NCBI RefSeq assembly: GCF_000739875.1
Contig: NZ_BBJR01000037.1
Location: 31,095 to 95,094 of the forward strand
DNA length: 64,000 nucleotides
DNA from: Comamonas aquatica NBRC 14918
GTDB taxonomy: Bacteria; Pseudomonadota; Gammaproteobacteria; Burkholderiales; Burkholderiaceae_C
Direction of reading: 5' to 3'
Below are positions 52,948 through 61,149 of the stretch, one piece after another. The number at the start of each line of letters is the position of its first letter. The stretch's first letter is position 1. The notes below the pieces were generated by a model. That model worked only from the letters and a program-made list of their open reading frames with translations. It made no database searches and was not told where the DNA came from. The translations under genes and the position numbers were made by a program.

Positions 52948-53868
52948 ATGCGAGTGACTTTTTGCTGTACGGGTACCAAGGCCGAACCTTGGCTGGAAGG
53001 ACTGCGCGCCGCCTTGCCGCATGCCGACATCAGTGTGTGGGCGCCCGGTGCGCCCCAGGCGGACTACGCCGTGGTCTGGGCCCCGCCCCAGCAGTTCCTG
53101 GACGAGCAGCCGGGGCTGAAGGCCTTGTTCAACATCGGTGCCGGGGTCGACGCGCTGCTGAAGCTGCGCCTGCCCCCCCAGGCCCAGGTGGTGCGCCTGG
53201 ACGATGCCGGCATGTCCGTGCAGATGGCCGAGTACGTGACCCAGGCCGTGATCCGCCACTTCCGCGAACTCGATGCCTACGAGGCCGACATGCGCCAGGG
53301 CCAGTGGCAATTCCGCAAGCCCCAACTGCGCTCCGACTTCCCCGTCGGCGTGATGGGCCTGGGCGTGCTGGGCGAGCGCGTGGCCAAGGCACTGCGCGTG
53401 TTCGAGTTCCCCGTGCGCGGCTGGAGCCGCAGCCCCAAGCAGATCGACGGTGTGCAGACCTTCAGCGGCGAGGCCGGTTTCCACGACTTCCTGCGCGGCA
53501 CGCGCGTGCTGGTCAACCTGCTGCCGCTGACGCCCGAGACCGAGAACATCCTGTGCCGCGACACGCTGCAGCAGCTGCTGCCCGGCGCCTACCTGATCAA
53601 CGTGGCGCGCGGTGCCCACCTGGTGGAAGAGGACCTGGTGGCCCTGATCGCCCAAGGCCATGTGGCCGGTGCCATGCTGGACGTGTTCCGCCAGGAACCG
53701 CTGCCCGCCGGCCACCCGTTCTGGACCATCCCGCAGATCACCATGACGCCCCACACCTCGGCACGCACCCTGCGCGAGGACAGCATTGCCCAGATCGTCG
53801 GCAAGGTCGCCGCCCTGAGCCGCGGCGAGGCCGTGGTCGGCATGGTCGACCCCCGGCGCGGTTATTGA
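52948..53868 (+). CDS. ghrA: Glyoxylate/hydroxypyruvate reductase A
   Basis: 306-residue D-2-hydroxyacid dehydrogenase reducing glyoxylate or hydroxypyruvate with NADPH/NADH. NAD-binding motif GVMGLGVLGERVAKAL, catalytic Arg in INVARGAHLVEEDL, Glu in DVFRQEPLP and His in TPHTSARTL are all visible. LFNIGAGVDALL is typical of the GhrA subfamily. It lies 33 bases before liuE on the same strand, but the 261-base gap before it suggests its own promoter. Confidence 0.9.
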   Translation: MRVTFCCTGTKAEPWLEGLRAALPHADISVWAPGAPQADYAVVWAPPQQFLDEQPGLKALFNIGAGVDALLKLRLPPQAQVVRLDDAGMSVQMAEYVTQAVIRHFRELDAYEADMRQGQWQFRKPQLRSDFPVGVMGLGVLGERVAKALRVFEFPVRGWSRSPKQIDGVQTFSGEAGFHDFLRGTRVLVNLLPLTPETENILCRDTLQQLLPGAYLINVARGAHLVEEDLVALIAQGHVAGAMLDVFRQEPLPAGHPFWTIPQITMTPHTSARTLREDSIAQIVGKVAALSRGEAVVGMVDPRRGY

Positions 53869-53901
53869 CCCGACCGTTCACAGACCCACAAGGACCACCC
53901 C

Positions 53902-54831
53902 ATGAGCTACCCTACCCGCGTCAAACTGGTCGATGTCGGCCCCCGCGACGGCCTGCAGAACGAAAAGCAGCCCGTGCCCGCCGCGGTCAAGATCGAGCTG
54001 GTGCACCGCCTGCAGGCGGCCGGCCTGAAAGAGATCGAGGTCACCAGCTTCGTCTCCCCCAAATGGGTGCCCCAGATGGGCGACAACGCCGAGGTCATGG
54101 CCGGCATCGAGCGCCGCGCCGACGTGCGCTACTCGGTGCTGACGCCCAACATGAAGGGCTTTGAAGCGGCCGTGCTGTCACGCCCCGATGAGATCGTGGT
54201 CTTCGGCGCGGCCAGCGAGGCCTTCAGCCAGAAGAACATCAACTGCTCGATCGCCGAGAGCATCGAGCGCTTCGCCCCCGTGGTGGCCGCCGCCCGCGCG
54301 GCAGGCATCCAAGTGCGCGGCGCCATGAGCTGCACCGTCGGCTGCCCCTACGAAGGCGAGGTGGCGCCCGAGCGCGTGGCCTACCTGGCCGGCCTGATGA
54401 AGGGCATTGGCGTGCAGCACATCGGCGTGGCGGACACGATTGGCGTGGGCACGCCCATCAAGGTGCGCAAGGCCATCGAGGCCACGCTGCAGCACTTCGA
54501 CCTGAATGACATCTCCGGCCATTTCCACGACACCTACGGCCAGGCCCTGTCCAACACCCTGGCGGCCCTGGCAATGGGCGTGTGGCAGTTCGACACCTCG
54601 GTGGCCGGGCTGGGCGGCTGCCCCTACGCCAAGGGGGCGACGGGCAATGTGGCGACCGAGGACGTGGTCTACATGCTGCACGGCATGGGTATCGACACCG
54701 GCATCGACCTGGACCAGCTGATCGATGCCGGCCAGTTCATCAGCGATCACCTGGGCCGCCCCACGCAATCGCGCGTGGCCAAAGCGATCCTGGCCAAACG
54801 CGCCAGCAGCGCGGCCTGCGAGGCGGTGTGA
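53902..54831 (+). CDS. liuE: Hydroxymethylglutaryl-CoA lyase
   Basis: Cleaves HMG-CoA to acetoacetate and acetyl-CoA, the last step of leucine breakdown. 309 residues of TIM-barrel fold: VDVGPRDGLQNEKQ at 9-22 with the metal/Arg residues, SGHFHDTYGQALSN with two metal histidines, and the catalytic-loop GLGGCPYAKGATGN with the active Cys. The next gene starts directly at its stop codon. Together with ivd, liuB, liuC and liuD it completes the isovaleryl-CoA pathway within the window. Confidence 0.95.
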   Translation: MSYPTRVKLVDVGPRDGLQNEKQPVPAAVKIELVHRLQAAGLKEIEVTSFVSPKWVPQMGDNAEVMAGIERRADVRYSVLTPNMKGFEAAVLSRPDEIVVFGAASEAFSQKNINCSIAESIERFAPVVAAARAAGIQVRGAMSCTVGCPYEGEVAPERVAYLAGLMKGIGVQHIGVADTIGVGTPIKVRKAIEATLQHFDLNDISGHFHDTYGQALSNTLAALAMGVWQFDTSVAGLGGCPYAKGATGNVATEDVVYMLHGMGIDTGIDLDQLIDAGQFISDHLGRPTQSRVAKAILAKRASSAACEAV

Positions 54832-55605
54832 ATGTGCGGTTCTGAATTGCATCCCCTGCCCGAAGGCGTGCAGCGCGTGGCGCGCTACCTGCAGCAAGTC
54901 GGTCATCCCCACTCGCCCCAGATGCTGGAGGGCGCGGCCCGCACCGCGCAGGAAGCGGCCGACCAGTTGGGGATCGCCGTCGGCCAGGTGGCCAAGAGCG
55001 TGATCTTCAAGCGCAAGGAAGACGGCGCCTCGGTGCTGGTGGTGGCGGCCGGGGATCGCCGCGTGGATGAAAAAAAGGTGGCCGCCCTGGTCGGCAAGAT
55101 CGGCCGCGCGGATGCCGACTTCGTCAAGGACCGGACCGGTTTCTCCATCGGCGGCGTCAGCCCGGTGGCACACGCCCACGCGCCCGTGACCTTGATCGAC
55201 CGCAGCCTGCAACGCTTTGACGTGCTGTGGGCAGCGGCCGGTCACCCGCATGCGGTGTTTGCCCTGAACATGGAGGCCCTGCGCGCCCTGGCCCAGGCCC
55301 CGGTGGTCGACATTGCGCAGCGGATGGACACGGAGGCAGCGCCTGTCGCCTGCGCCATCCCGCCTGTGCCCGACGCCTTGCGGCACAAGTTGCAGACCCT
55401 GCTGGCCCAAGGCAGCCTGCAGCCCTCGGCCGCCGAGGCTCCGCCCTCGCCCTGCATCTCCGTCTGTCGTATGGATGCAGACCGCCAGTACTGCGTGGGC
55501 TGCCTGCGCACCCTGGATGAATTACGCTGCTGGGGCAAGGCCGATGCCACGGCCAAGCGCCACATCTGGCAGCAGATCCAGCAACGCTGCGGGCCGGCTT
55601 CTTAA
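54832..55605 (+). CDS. YbaK/ProX-like deacylase fused to a DUF1289 domain
   Basis: 257-residue two-domain protein. Residues 20-165 form a YbaK/EbsC (Cys-tRNA deacylase-like) domain: AADQLGIAVGQVAKSVIFKR, VGKIGRADADFVKDRTGFSIGGVSP and a final DVLWAAAGHPHAVFALN. Residues 205-250 match DUF1289: PCISVCRMD, YCVGCLRTLDELRCW with Cys208, Cys212, Cys221 and Cys224, a probable metal or Fe-S site. The two domains usually occur as separate proteins. The ATG immediately follows the liuE stop, so expression is coupled to liuE. Confidence 0.86.
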   Translation: MCGSELHPLPEGVQRVARYLQQVGHPHSPQMLEGAARTAQEAADQLGIAVGQVAKSVIFKRKEDGASVLVVAAGDRRVDEKKVAALVGKIGRADADFVKDRTGFSIGGVSPVAHAHAPVTLIDRSLQRFDVLWAAAGHPHAVFALNMEALRALAQAPVVDIAQRMDTEAAPVACAIPPVPDALRHKLQTLLAQGSLQPSAAEAPPSPCISVCRMDADRQYCVGCLRTLDELRCWGKADATAKRHIWQQIQQRCGPAS

Positions 55606-55626
55606 CCCCCTGGAAAGGCAAGCGAC

Positions 55627-56268
55627 ATGCGCCACATCACCATGCACCTGGACTTTGTCTCGCCCTACGCATGGCTGGCCTTCCAGCAGTTGCCCCACAC
55701 CCTGGCGGGCCTGCACTGCCACGTGGAGTACCGCCCGGTCCTGCTGGGCGCCTTGCTGCAGCAGCACCACAACCCGGGGCCGGCCGGCATCCCTGCCAAG
55801 CGGGTGTGGACCTACCAGCACGCCGTGTGGCTGGGGCAGCACCTGCAGATTCCGCTGCAGATGCCGGCTAAGCACCCATTCAACCCCCTGCCCCTGCTGC
55901 GCCTGGCACTGCAAACCAGCCACGACGGCAGCATCAACCGCTATGTGGCGGAGACCATCTTCCGCCACGTCTGGCAGGGCGGCAAGGATGCTTTGGCCCC
56001 CGCGCGGCTGCAGGCCCTGCAGGCCGAACTGCAGCCGCGTTTCATCGCCGCCGCCGATGCCACCGAGGCCACCAAGCCCCTGCTGCGCAACAACACCGAA
56101 GCGGCCGCGGCCCTGGGCGTATTTGGCGTGCCCGCCTTCACCGTGGACGGGCAGAATTTCTGGGGGCTCGACAGCCTGCCGATGCTGCGCGACTACCTGG
56201 ATGGGCACCCCTGGTTCCAAACCGAGGGCTGGGTAAATGCCGATGCCACTCCCTCGGGTTTGGCCTGA
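55627..56268 (+). CDS. 2-Hydroxychromene-2-carboxylate isomerase-like, DsbA-family protein
   Basis: 213-residue kappa-GST/DsbA-type protein. The N-terminal HLDFVSPYAWLAF places Ser12 at the catalytic position of 2-hydroxychromene-2-carboxylate isomerases; the CxxC of disulfide oxidases is absent. An alpha-helical insert and LGVFGVPAFTVDGQNFWGLDSLPML near 163 (cis-Pro loop) complete the fold. These enzymes isomerise naphthalene-degradation intermediates, but many relatives are of unknown substrate. It lies 21 bases after the YbaK gene. Confidence 0.88.
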   Translation: MRHITMHLDFVSPYAWLAFQQLPHTLAGLHCHVEYRPVLLGALLQQHHNPGPAGIPAKRVWTYQHAVWLGQHLQIPLQMPAKHPFNPLPLLRLALQTSHDGSINRYVAETIFRHVWQGGKDALAPARLQALQAELQPRFIAAADATEATKPLLRNNTEAAAALGVFGVPAFTVDGQNFWGLDSLPMLRDYLDGHPWFQTEGWVNADATPSGLA

Positions 56269-56348
56269 TTTCAAGCACCGCCTTCCCCGGTAGGAATTTC
56301 CGGCGATGTCACATCCCGAAACAGACTGCGCGGGTTTGACCTGAATTT

Positions 56349-56407
56349 GTCAGAAGTGCGTCAGTTTGACGCAAGTTCGCGTTGGATTCGCGTCAGAAGT
56401 GGGTCAG
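56349..56407. promoter_or_regulatory. GTCAGAAGTG direct repeats and GCGTCA palindrome upstream of an MHS transporter
   Basis: GTCAGAAGTGCGTCAG (56349-56364) recurs as GTCAGAAGTGGGTCAG (56392-56407), 43 bases apart. The first copy overlaps a perfect palindrome GCGTCA-GTT-TGACGC (56358-56372). The arrangement suggests binding sites for an unidentified regulator about 70-125 bases before the transporter start. Confidence 0.5.
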
Positions 56408-56475
56408 TACGGCCTCCAAGAATGTGATCGTCCGCACATGGCGGCAAGCAACAATCACATTCAGGAGACAACACC

Positions 56476-58164
56476 ATGGCCATCAACGCTGCAAACGGCG
56501 TAGGTCCGAAAGGCACTGCCGCCGCTCGGCCCATGACGCCAGAAGAACGCAAAGTGATCTTTGCGTCATCCCTCGGCACTGTGTTCGAGTGGTATGACTT
56601 CTACCTCTACGGTTCGCTGGCAGCCATCATTGCCAAGCAGTTCTTCAGCGGACTGGATGCAGGCTCCGCCTTCATCTTCGCGCTGCTGGCGTTTGCAGCC
56701 GGCTTCATCGTCCGTCCATTCGGTGCGCTGGTCTTCGGCCGCCTGGGTGACATGATCGGTCGCAAGTACACCTTCCTGGTGACGATCCTGATCATGGGCA
56801 TCTCCACCTTCATCGTGGGTGTCCTGCCCAACTACGCCACCATCGGCGTGGCAGCCCCCATCATCCTGATGGTGCTGCGCATGCTGCAAGGCCTGGCACT
56901 GGGCGGCGAATACGGCGGTGCGGCCACCTATGTGGCCGAACACGCGCCCCACGGCAAGCGCGGCGCCTACACCTCCTGGATTCAAACCACCGCCACGCTG
57001 GGCCTGTTCCTTTCGCTGCTGGTGATTCTGGGCACCCGTACCGCGATGGGCGAAGAAAAGTTCCAAGACTGGGGCTGGCGCATTCCCTTCCTGGTGTCCA
57101 TCCTGCTGCTGGCCATTTCGGTGTGGATCCGCATGACGCTGTCGGAATCCCCCGCCTTCCAGAAGATGAAGGCCGAAGGCAAAACCTCCAAGGCACCGCT
57201 GGCTGAGTCCTTCGGCCAATGGAAGAACCTGAAGATTGTGCTGCTGGCACTGGTCGGTCTGACTGCCGGCCAGGCTGTGGTCTGGTACACCGGCCAGTTC
57301 TACGCGCTGTTCTTCCTGACACAGCAGTTGAAGGTCGATGCCGTCACCGCCAACCTGATGATCGCCGCCGCGCTGCTGCTGGGTACGCCCTTCTTCGTGG
57401 TCTTCGGTTCGCTGTCGGACAAGATTGGTCGCAAGCCCATCATCATGCTGGGCTGCGCGCTGGCCGTGTTCACCTACTTCCCCGTGTTCAAGGCCCTGAC
57501 CTCCGCCGCCAACCCGGACCTGGCCGCCGCACAAGCGAACGCCAAGGTGGTGATCGTGGCTGACCCCGCCGAGTGCTCGTTCCAGTTCAACCCCACAGGC
57601 ACGGCCAAGTTCACCAGCTCCTGCGACATCGCCAAGCAAGCCCTGGCCAATCGCTCGGTCAGCTATGACACCGAACAGGCACCGGCTGGCACCCCTGCCG
57701 TCATCAAAATCGGCGAGCACACCATCCCCAGCTACAGCTCGGTGGGTCTGAGTGCCGACGATGCCAAGGCCAAGGGCGCTGCGTTCACCAAGAGCCTGGC
57801 AGAAACCTTGAAGCAGGACGGCTACCCCGACAAGGCCGACCCCGCCAAGATGAACAAGCCCATGATGATTCTCATCTTGTTCTATCTGGTGATCCTGGTG
57901 ACCATGGTCTACGGCCCCATCGCAGCCATGCTGGTGGAGATGTTCCCCACCCGCATCCGCTACACCTCGATGAGCCTGCCCTACCACATCGGTAACGGTT
58001 GGTTCGGCGGCCTGCTACCCACCATGTCCTTCGCCATCGTTGCCCAGACCGGCAACATGTACAACGGTCTGTGGTACCCCATCATCATTGCAGGCGCCAC
58101 TGCCGTGATCGGTACCCTGTTCCTGCGTGATACCAAGGATGTGGATATCTATGCCGATGACTGA
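56476..58164 (+). CDS. MHS-family MFS transporter with a large periplasmic insertion
   Basis: 562-residue metabolite:H+ symporter, about 100 residues longer than usual. Helix 1 contains GTVFEWYDFYLYG and the helix 2-3 loop RLGDMIGRKYT, both MHS hallmarks; LALGGEYGGAATYVAEHAP follows. Between helices 9 and 10 (about 350-470) lies an extra hydrophilic segment with two cysteines (AECSFQF, SSCDIAKQ) and ISIGEHTIPSYSSVG-like beta content, placed on the periplasmic side. Loop insertions like this occur in some dicarboxylate/2-oxoacid MHS proteins. Substrate unknown. ATG at 56476 follows AGGAGA. Confidence 0.88.
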   Translation: MAINAANGVGPKGTAAARPMTPEERKVIFASSLGTVFEWYDFYLYGSLAAIIAKQFFSGLDAGSAFIFALLAFAAGFIVRPFGALVFGRLGDMIGRKYTFLVTILIMGISTFIVGVLPNYATIGVAAPIILMVLRMLQGLALGGEYGGAATYVAEHAPHGKRGAYTSWIQTTATLGLFLSLLVILGTRTAMGEEKFQDWGWRIPFLVSILLLAISVWIRMTLSESPAFQKMKAEGKTSKAPLAESFGQWKNLKIVLLALVGLTAGQAVVWYTGQFYALFFLTQQLKVDAVTANLMIAAALLLGTPFFVVFGSLSDKIGRKPIIMLGCALAVFTYFPVFKALTSAANPDLAAAQANAKVVIVADPAECSFQFNPTGTAKFTSSCDIAKQALANRSVSYDTEQAPAGTPAVIKIGEHTIPSYSSVGLSADDAKAKGAAFTKSLAETLKQDGYPDKADPAKMNKPMMILILFYLVILVTMVYGPIAAMLVEMFPTRIRYTSMSLPYHIGNGWFGGLLPTMSFAIVAQTGNMYNGLWYPIIIAGATAVIGTLFLRDTKDVDIYADD

Positions 58165-58189
58165 TTAAAAGTCACTCCCCACAGTTGTG

Positions 58190-58219
58190 CGCCCCGCCTC
58201 AAAGCGGGGCGTTTCTTTT
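58190..58219 (+). terminator. Rho-independent terminator after the MHS transporter
   Basis: CGCCCCGC / GCGGGGCG with CTCAAA loop and TTTCTTTT tract, 25 bases after the stop. Confidence 0.9.
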
Positions 58220-58397
58220 CAGCGCGACCACGCATGGTGCACAGCAATATTCTTCTGTTGTTGTCATGCATCATTCGTCATCAAAACTTCACCCAAACGC
58301 CCTGTACGGCAGGTGCAATCCCTAAAATTTGACCAGCCCTTTGCAAGTGCTAGTCACACAAAGTTGATGGCTACCCTCAACCCACCAAGGAAATAAC

Positions 58398-59456
58398 ATG
58401 ACGAAGACAACTCGCGTGATGCTGGCCGTGCTGGCCGTTTGCGGCACCTCCGCCGCCATCGCCCAAAGCAGCGTGAACGTGTATGGCCGTATCAACACCA
58501 CCGTGGAAAGCCAGAAAATCGGTGCCGATAGCAAATCGGTCATGAATGACAACAGTTCTTTCATTGGCTTCCGCGGTACCGAAGACTTGGGCAATGGCCT
58601 GAAGGCAGGCTTCCAACTGGAAGGTCGTTTCAACGCAGATAATGGTTCTGGCGAAGGTGGCGGTGGTTTGAACTTCGCACGCCACAGCGAAGTGAACCTG
58701 TCGGGCAACTTCGGTACCGTGCGCCTAGGCAAGTTCAACGTGGGCTCCTACCTGGCCACTGCGGACTACATCAGCATGCACAACCACGACACGGGTTCCT
58801 CGTCGGATGCCCTGTACGCCTATGTCTTCCCAGAAGGTAACCAGATCTCTTACCGCTCGCCTGACTTCGGTGGTGTGACTGCCGAGTTCAACTACGGTTT
58901 TGGTGAAAAGGCCAACCGCGAAACTACGCTTACAGGCTTTGGCTTTGATCCAGCTAATGCTGTGGGTGGTCAACACAAGGGCGCTTTTGATGCAGCGCTG
59001 AACTACAACAATGGTCCCCTGGGGCTGGGGCTGGGCTACACACAAGCCAAAACAAACGATGCTGGTGACTCTCTCAAGGAGCAGCAACTGGGCCTGCGTG
59101 CCAGCTACACCATCAACAGCCTGACACTGGGCGCCTACTACCAGTATTACAAGGCAAGTGCTGATGCGTTCGATACCAAGCGCCACGCCTACCGTCTTGC
59201 AGCCATGTACACCCTGGGTGCATCGGAATTCCACGCCAACGTGGGCCGTGCTCAAGGCTACAAGGGTGATTTGGACAACCTCAAGACATCGGCAACCCAG
59301 TGGACGCTGGGCTACAACTACAACCTGAGCAAACGCACCAAGGTGTACGGTTACTTCACCAAGATCAGCAATGGTGACGATATCGGATACGGCCCTGTTA
59401 CCAACGCTGGTGACAACTTCCGTTCCATCGCCGTGGGCGTGCGCCACCTGTTCTGA
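58398..59456 (+). CDS. Gram-negative porin (OmpC/Omp32-like)
   Basis: 352-residue outer-membrane trimeric porin. A 23-residue signal peptide ends TSAAIAQ, then SVNVYGRINTTV begins the first strand. Alternating strands (16 expected), GFRGTEDLGNGLKAGFQLEGRF, LGKFNVGSYLATADYISM constriction-loop region and the terminal IAVGVRHLF with C-terminal Phe are characteristic of comamonad porins such as Omp32. Codon usage is less GC-biased than its neighbours, as in highly expressed genes. AAGGAAAT precedes the ATG. Confidence 0.94.
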   Translation: MTKTTRVMLAVLAVCGTSAAIAQSSVNVYGRINTTVESQKIGADSKSVMNDNSSFIGFRGTEDLGNGLKAGFQLEGRFNADNGSGEGGGGLNFARHSEVNLSGNFGTVRLGKFNVGSYLATADYISMHNHDTGSSSDALYAYVFPEGNQISYRSPDFGGVTAEFNYGFGEKANRETTLTGFGFDPANAVGGQHKGAFDAALNYNNGPLGLGLGYTQAKTNDAGDSLKEQQLGLRASYTINSLTLGAYYQYYKASADAFDTKRHAYRLAAMYTLGASEFHANVGRAQGYKGDLDNLKTSATQWTLGYNYNLSKRTKVYGYFTKISNGDDIGYGPVTNAGDNFRSIAVGVRHLF

Positions 59457-59524
59457 TCACCCAGAGCGTAAGCTCTCTGCAAACCCTGGCTGGTGTAATG
59501 CCTCCAGGGTTTGCGCCAAGGTTG

Positions 59525-59557
59525 AAGCCCCAGTTCTCAGGAGTTGGGGCTTTTTTC
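59525..59557 (+). terminator. Rho-independent terminator after the porin gene
   Basis: AAGCCCCA / TGGGGCTT arms and a six-T tract, 68 bases after the porin stop. Confidence 0.9.
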
Positions 59558-59618
59558 TTGGCGACAGCCTCCAAGCTTGAAAAGTGGATACCCCTTCTTC
59601 AGAACAAAGGAGACTCTC

Positions 59619-59762
59619 ATGTGGAAAATTGCCGTGGCTTTTGCCATCTTCGCCGCCATTTCGTTGTACATGATCATGCAATTTGGCGATCAGGTGGACA
59701 TGAGCGGAGAAAAACACGGTGCTGATGCAGTGCACGCACCGGCACCTGCAGAAGCCAAGTGA
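59619..59762 (+). CDS. Small single-span membrane protein
   Basis: 47 residues: hydrophobic helix at 4-20 (IAVAFAIFAAISLYMIM) and a soluble tail MSGEKHGADAVHAPAPAEAK. ATG at 59619 is preceded by AAAGGAG at ideal spacing. Its own strong terminator follows (59849). I recognise no named family; similar tiny proteins are found alone in comamonad genomes. The arrangement after the porin terminator suggests an independent short transcript. Confidence 0.65.
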   Translation: MWKIAVAFAIFAAISLYMIMQFGDQVDMSGEKHGADAVHAPAPAEAK

Positions 59763-59848
59763 GTGAGCCGGAAGGTCCGAAGCTCCAATCTGTGAGCGCC
59801 TGGCGCTCACCCAGATTCGGTTCTCAGGTGTTTGGTGCCCTGAATCGC

Positions 59849-59881
59849 AATAAGAGCGCACGCAGTGCGCTCTTATTTTTT
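59849..59881 (+). terminator. Rho-independent terminator after the small membrane protein
   Basis: AATAAGAGCGCAC / GTGCGCTCTTATT, a perfect 13-base stem with GCA loop followed by T run. Confidence 0.93.
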
Positions 59882-59993
59882 GAGAATTGGGAGTGAGCGC
59901 ACTTGTGATCCATAAGCTGCCAATGCCGGTTCACAGTAAGCGGCCGGCCATCCCACCTTGGCTAGGCATCGGTGTGGGATGCCGCTAGATTGG

Positions 59994-61094
59994 CTATCGG
60001 AGGTTCAGGATGCGCCGGGCACCGCTGAGCACTATCAGCGCAATGACTGCGCCAATCACGAGGTCAGGGTACGAGGAGCCCGTCCAAGCGACCAAAACAC
60101 CAGCGACTATCACCCCCGCGTTTGCGATCACATCATTCGCAGAAAAAATGTAGCTTGCCGTCATGTGGGCGCCCCGATCCCGCTTCTTGGCGATCAGCAC
60201 CAGGCAGGTGACGTTGGCGATCAATGCGACCAGCCCGATACTCATCATGAGCATGGACGCCGGCTCACTTCCCACAACTGCCCGCCGAACGACCTCCAAA
60301 AGCGCGCCAAGCGCAAGCACGACTTGCAACCAACCAGCGATGTGCGCTGCCTTCATCTTCAAGGCGGCGGCGCGGCCCACCGCATAGAGCGCCAGTCCGT
60401 AGACCGCCGCATCGGCGAACATGTCAAGCGAGTCCGCTATGAGACCTGTGGACTGGGCGATCAGGCCAACGATCAACTCAAAGACAAACATCGCACCGTT
60501 GATAGCGAGCAGCAGCTTTAAGGTCCGAGCCTCAGAGGCATTCCCCTCTGCGTCTGGGGCCGTAGACTCGTCGCTTTGCACGCTGTCCAACACTTGCGCG
60601 CCGAGGTTGAGAGGGATGAGACGGCCCAGCAGCTCTTGCGTACTTCCCCCATGCTGCACGGTGAGTACACGGTCCTTCAGATCGAAGTCCAGTGCCGCAA
60701 CAGCCGACGCATCGGCCAGCGCCATCCGAATGAGATTCTCCTCCGACGGGCAATCCATCTTCGGCACGGAGAAACGCGTCTTCCACTGCCCGCCTTCGGT
60801 GCGCCTCTCGCTTGTCAGCAGAACCGCACCCAAGTTCAGGGGCGTCAGCTTCTGGGCGATCCTGGCGGGCTCGCCCGAGTGCACCACCCGGAGCTGCCGA
60901 TGGGCCAGATCGAAGGTCATCGGCCCAACCCCGGTCAGACCACCCAGCGCCATGCGAATGAGGTTCTCCTCGGAGGGGCAGTCCATTCCCGGAACTGAAA
61001 ATGTGCTCTCCACGGAAGCAATGGCGCTTGGGGCCTCGTCGACCGTCTGCGAATTGCAACTGCTCGAGCAGCTACTGCTTTGACATGTACTCAT
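59994..61094 (-). CDS. HMA-domain/CDF-type cation transporter
   Basis: 366-residue metal transporter. N-terminal cysteine-rich start MSTCQSSSCSSSC (Cys4, Cys9, Cys13) and two heavy-metal-associated-like domains, each with MDCPSEENLIRM (Cys39 and Cys115). The C-terminal half is a CDF-type membrane domain of six helices with LIADSLDMFADAAVYG and SYIFSANDVIANAGVIV. The usual CDF HxxxD is replaced in helix 5 by NDVIAN, suggesting altered metal preference. It is divergent from a CadR/PbrR-like MerR regulator, so induction by Cd, Pb or Zn is likely. The ATG at 61094 has no ribosome-binding site. Confidence 0.85.
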   Translation of the reverse strand: MSTCQSSSCSSSCNSQTVDEAPSAIASVESTFSVPGMDCPSEENLIRMALGGLTGVGPMTFDLAHRQLRVVHSGEPARIAQKLTPLNLGAVLLTSERRTEGGQWKTRFSVPKMDCPSEENLIRMALADASAVAALDFDLKDRVLTVQHGGSTQELLGRLIPLNLGAQVLDSVQSDESTAPDAEGNASEARTLKLLLAINGAMFVFELIVGLIAQSTGLIADSLDMFADAAVYGLALYAVGRAAALKMKAAHIAGWLQVVLALGALLEVVRRAVVGSEPASMLMMSIGLVALIANVTCLVLIAKKRDRGAHMTASYIFSANDVIANAGVIVAGVLVAWTGSSYPDLVIGAVIALIVLSGARRILNLR

Positions 61095-61101
61095 GTCCCG
61101 T

Positions 61102-61132
61102 ATTAGAAACCCTCAAGTAGCTGTAGAGTCAA
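61102..61132 (-). promoter_or_regulatory. MerR-type promoter/operator of the HMA-CDF gene
   Basis: Minus strand: -35 TTGACT (61132-61127), 19-base spacer, -10 TCTAAT (61107-61102). The spacer holds the dyad CTCTAC-(N)-GAGGGT, like the CadR/PbrR operators I recall (ACTCTA...TAGAGGGT). The over-long 19-base spacer is the hallmark of MerR-activated promoters. The -10 lies only 7 bases before the transporter ATG, suggesting a leaderless mRNA. Confidence 0.75.
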
Positions 61133-61149
61133 GCGGTAGGTAGGCAAAT

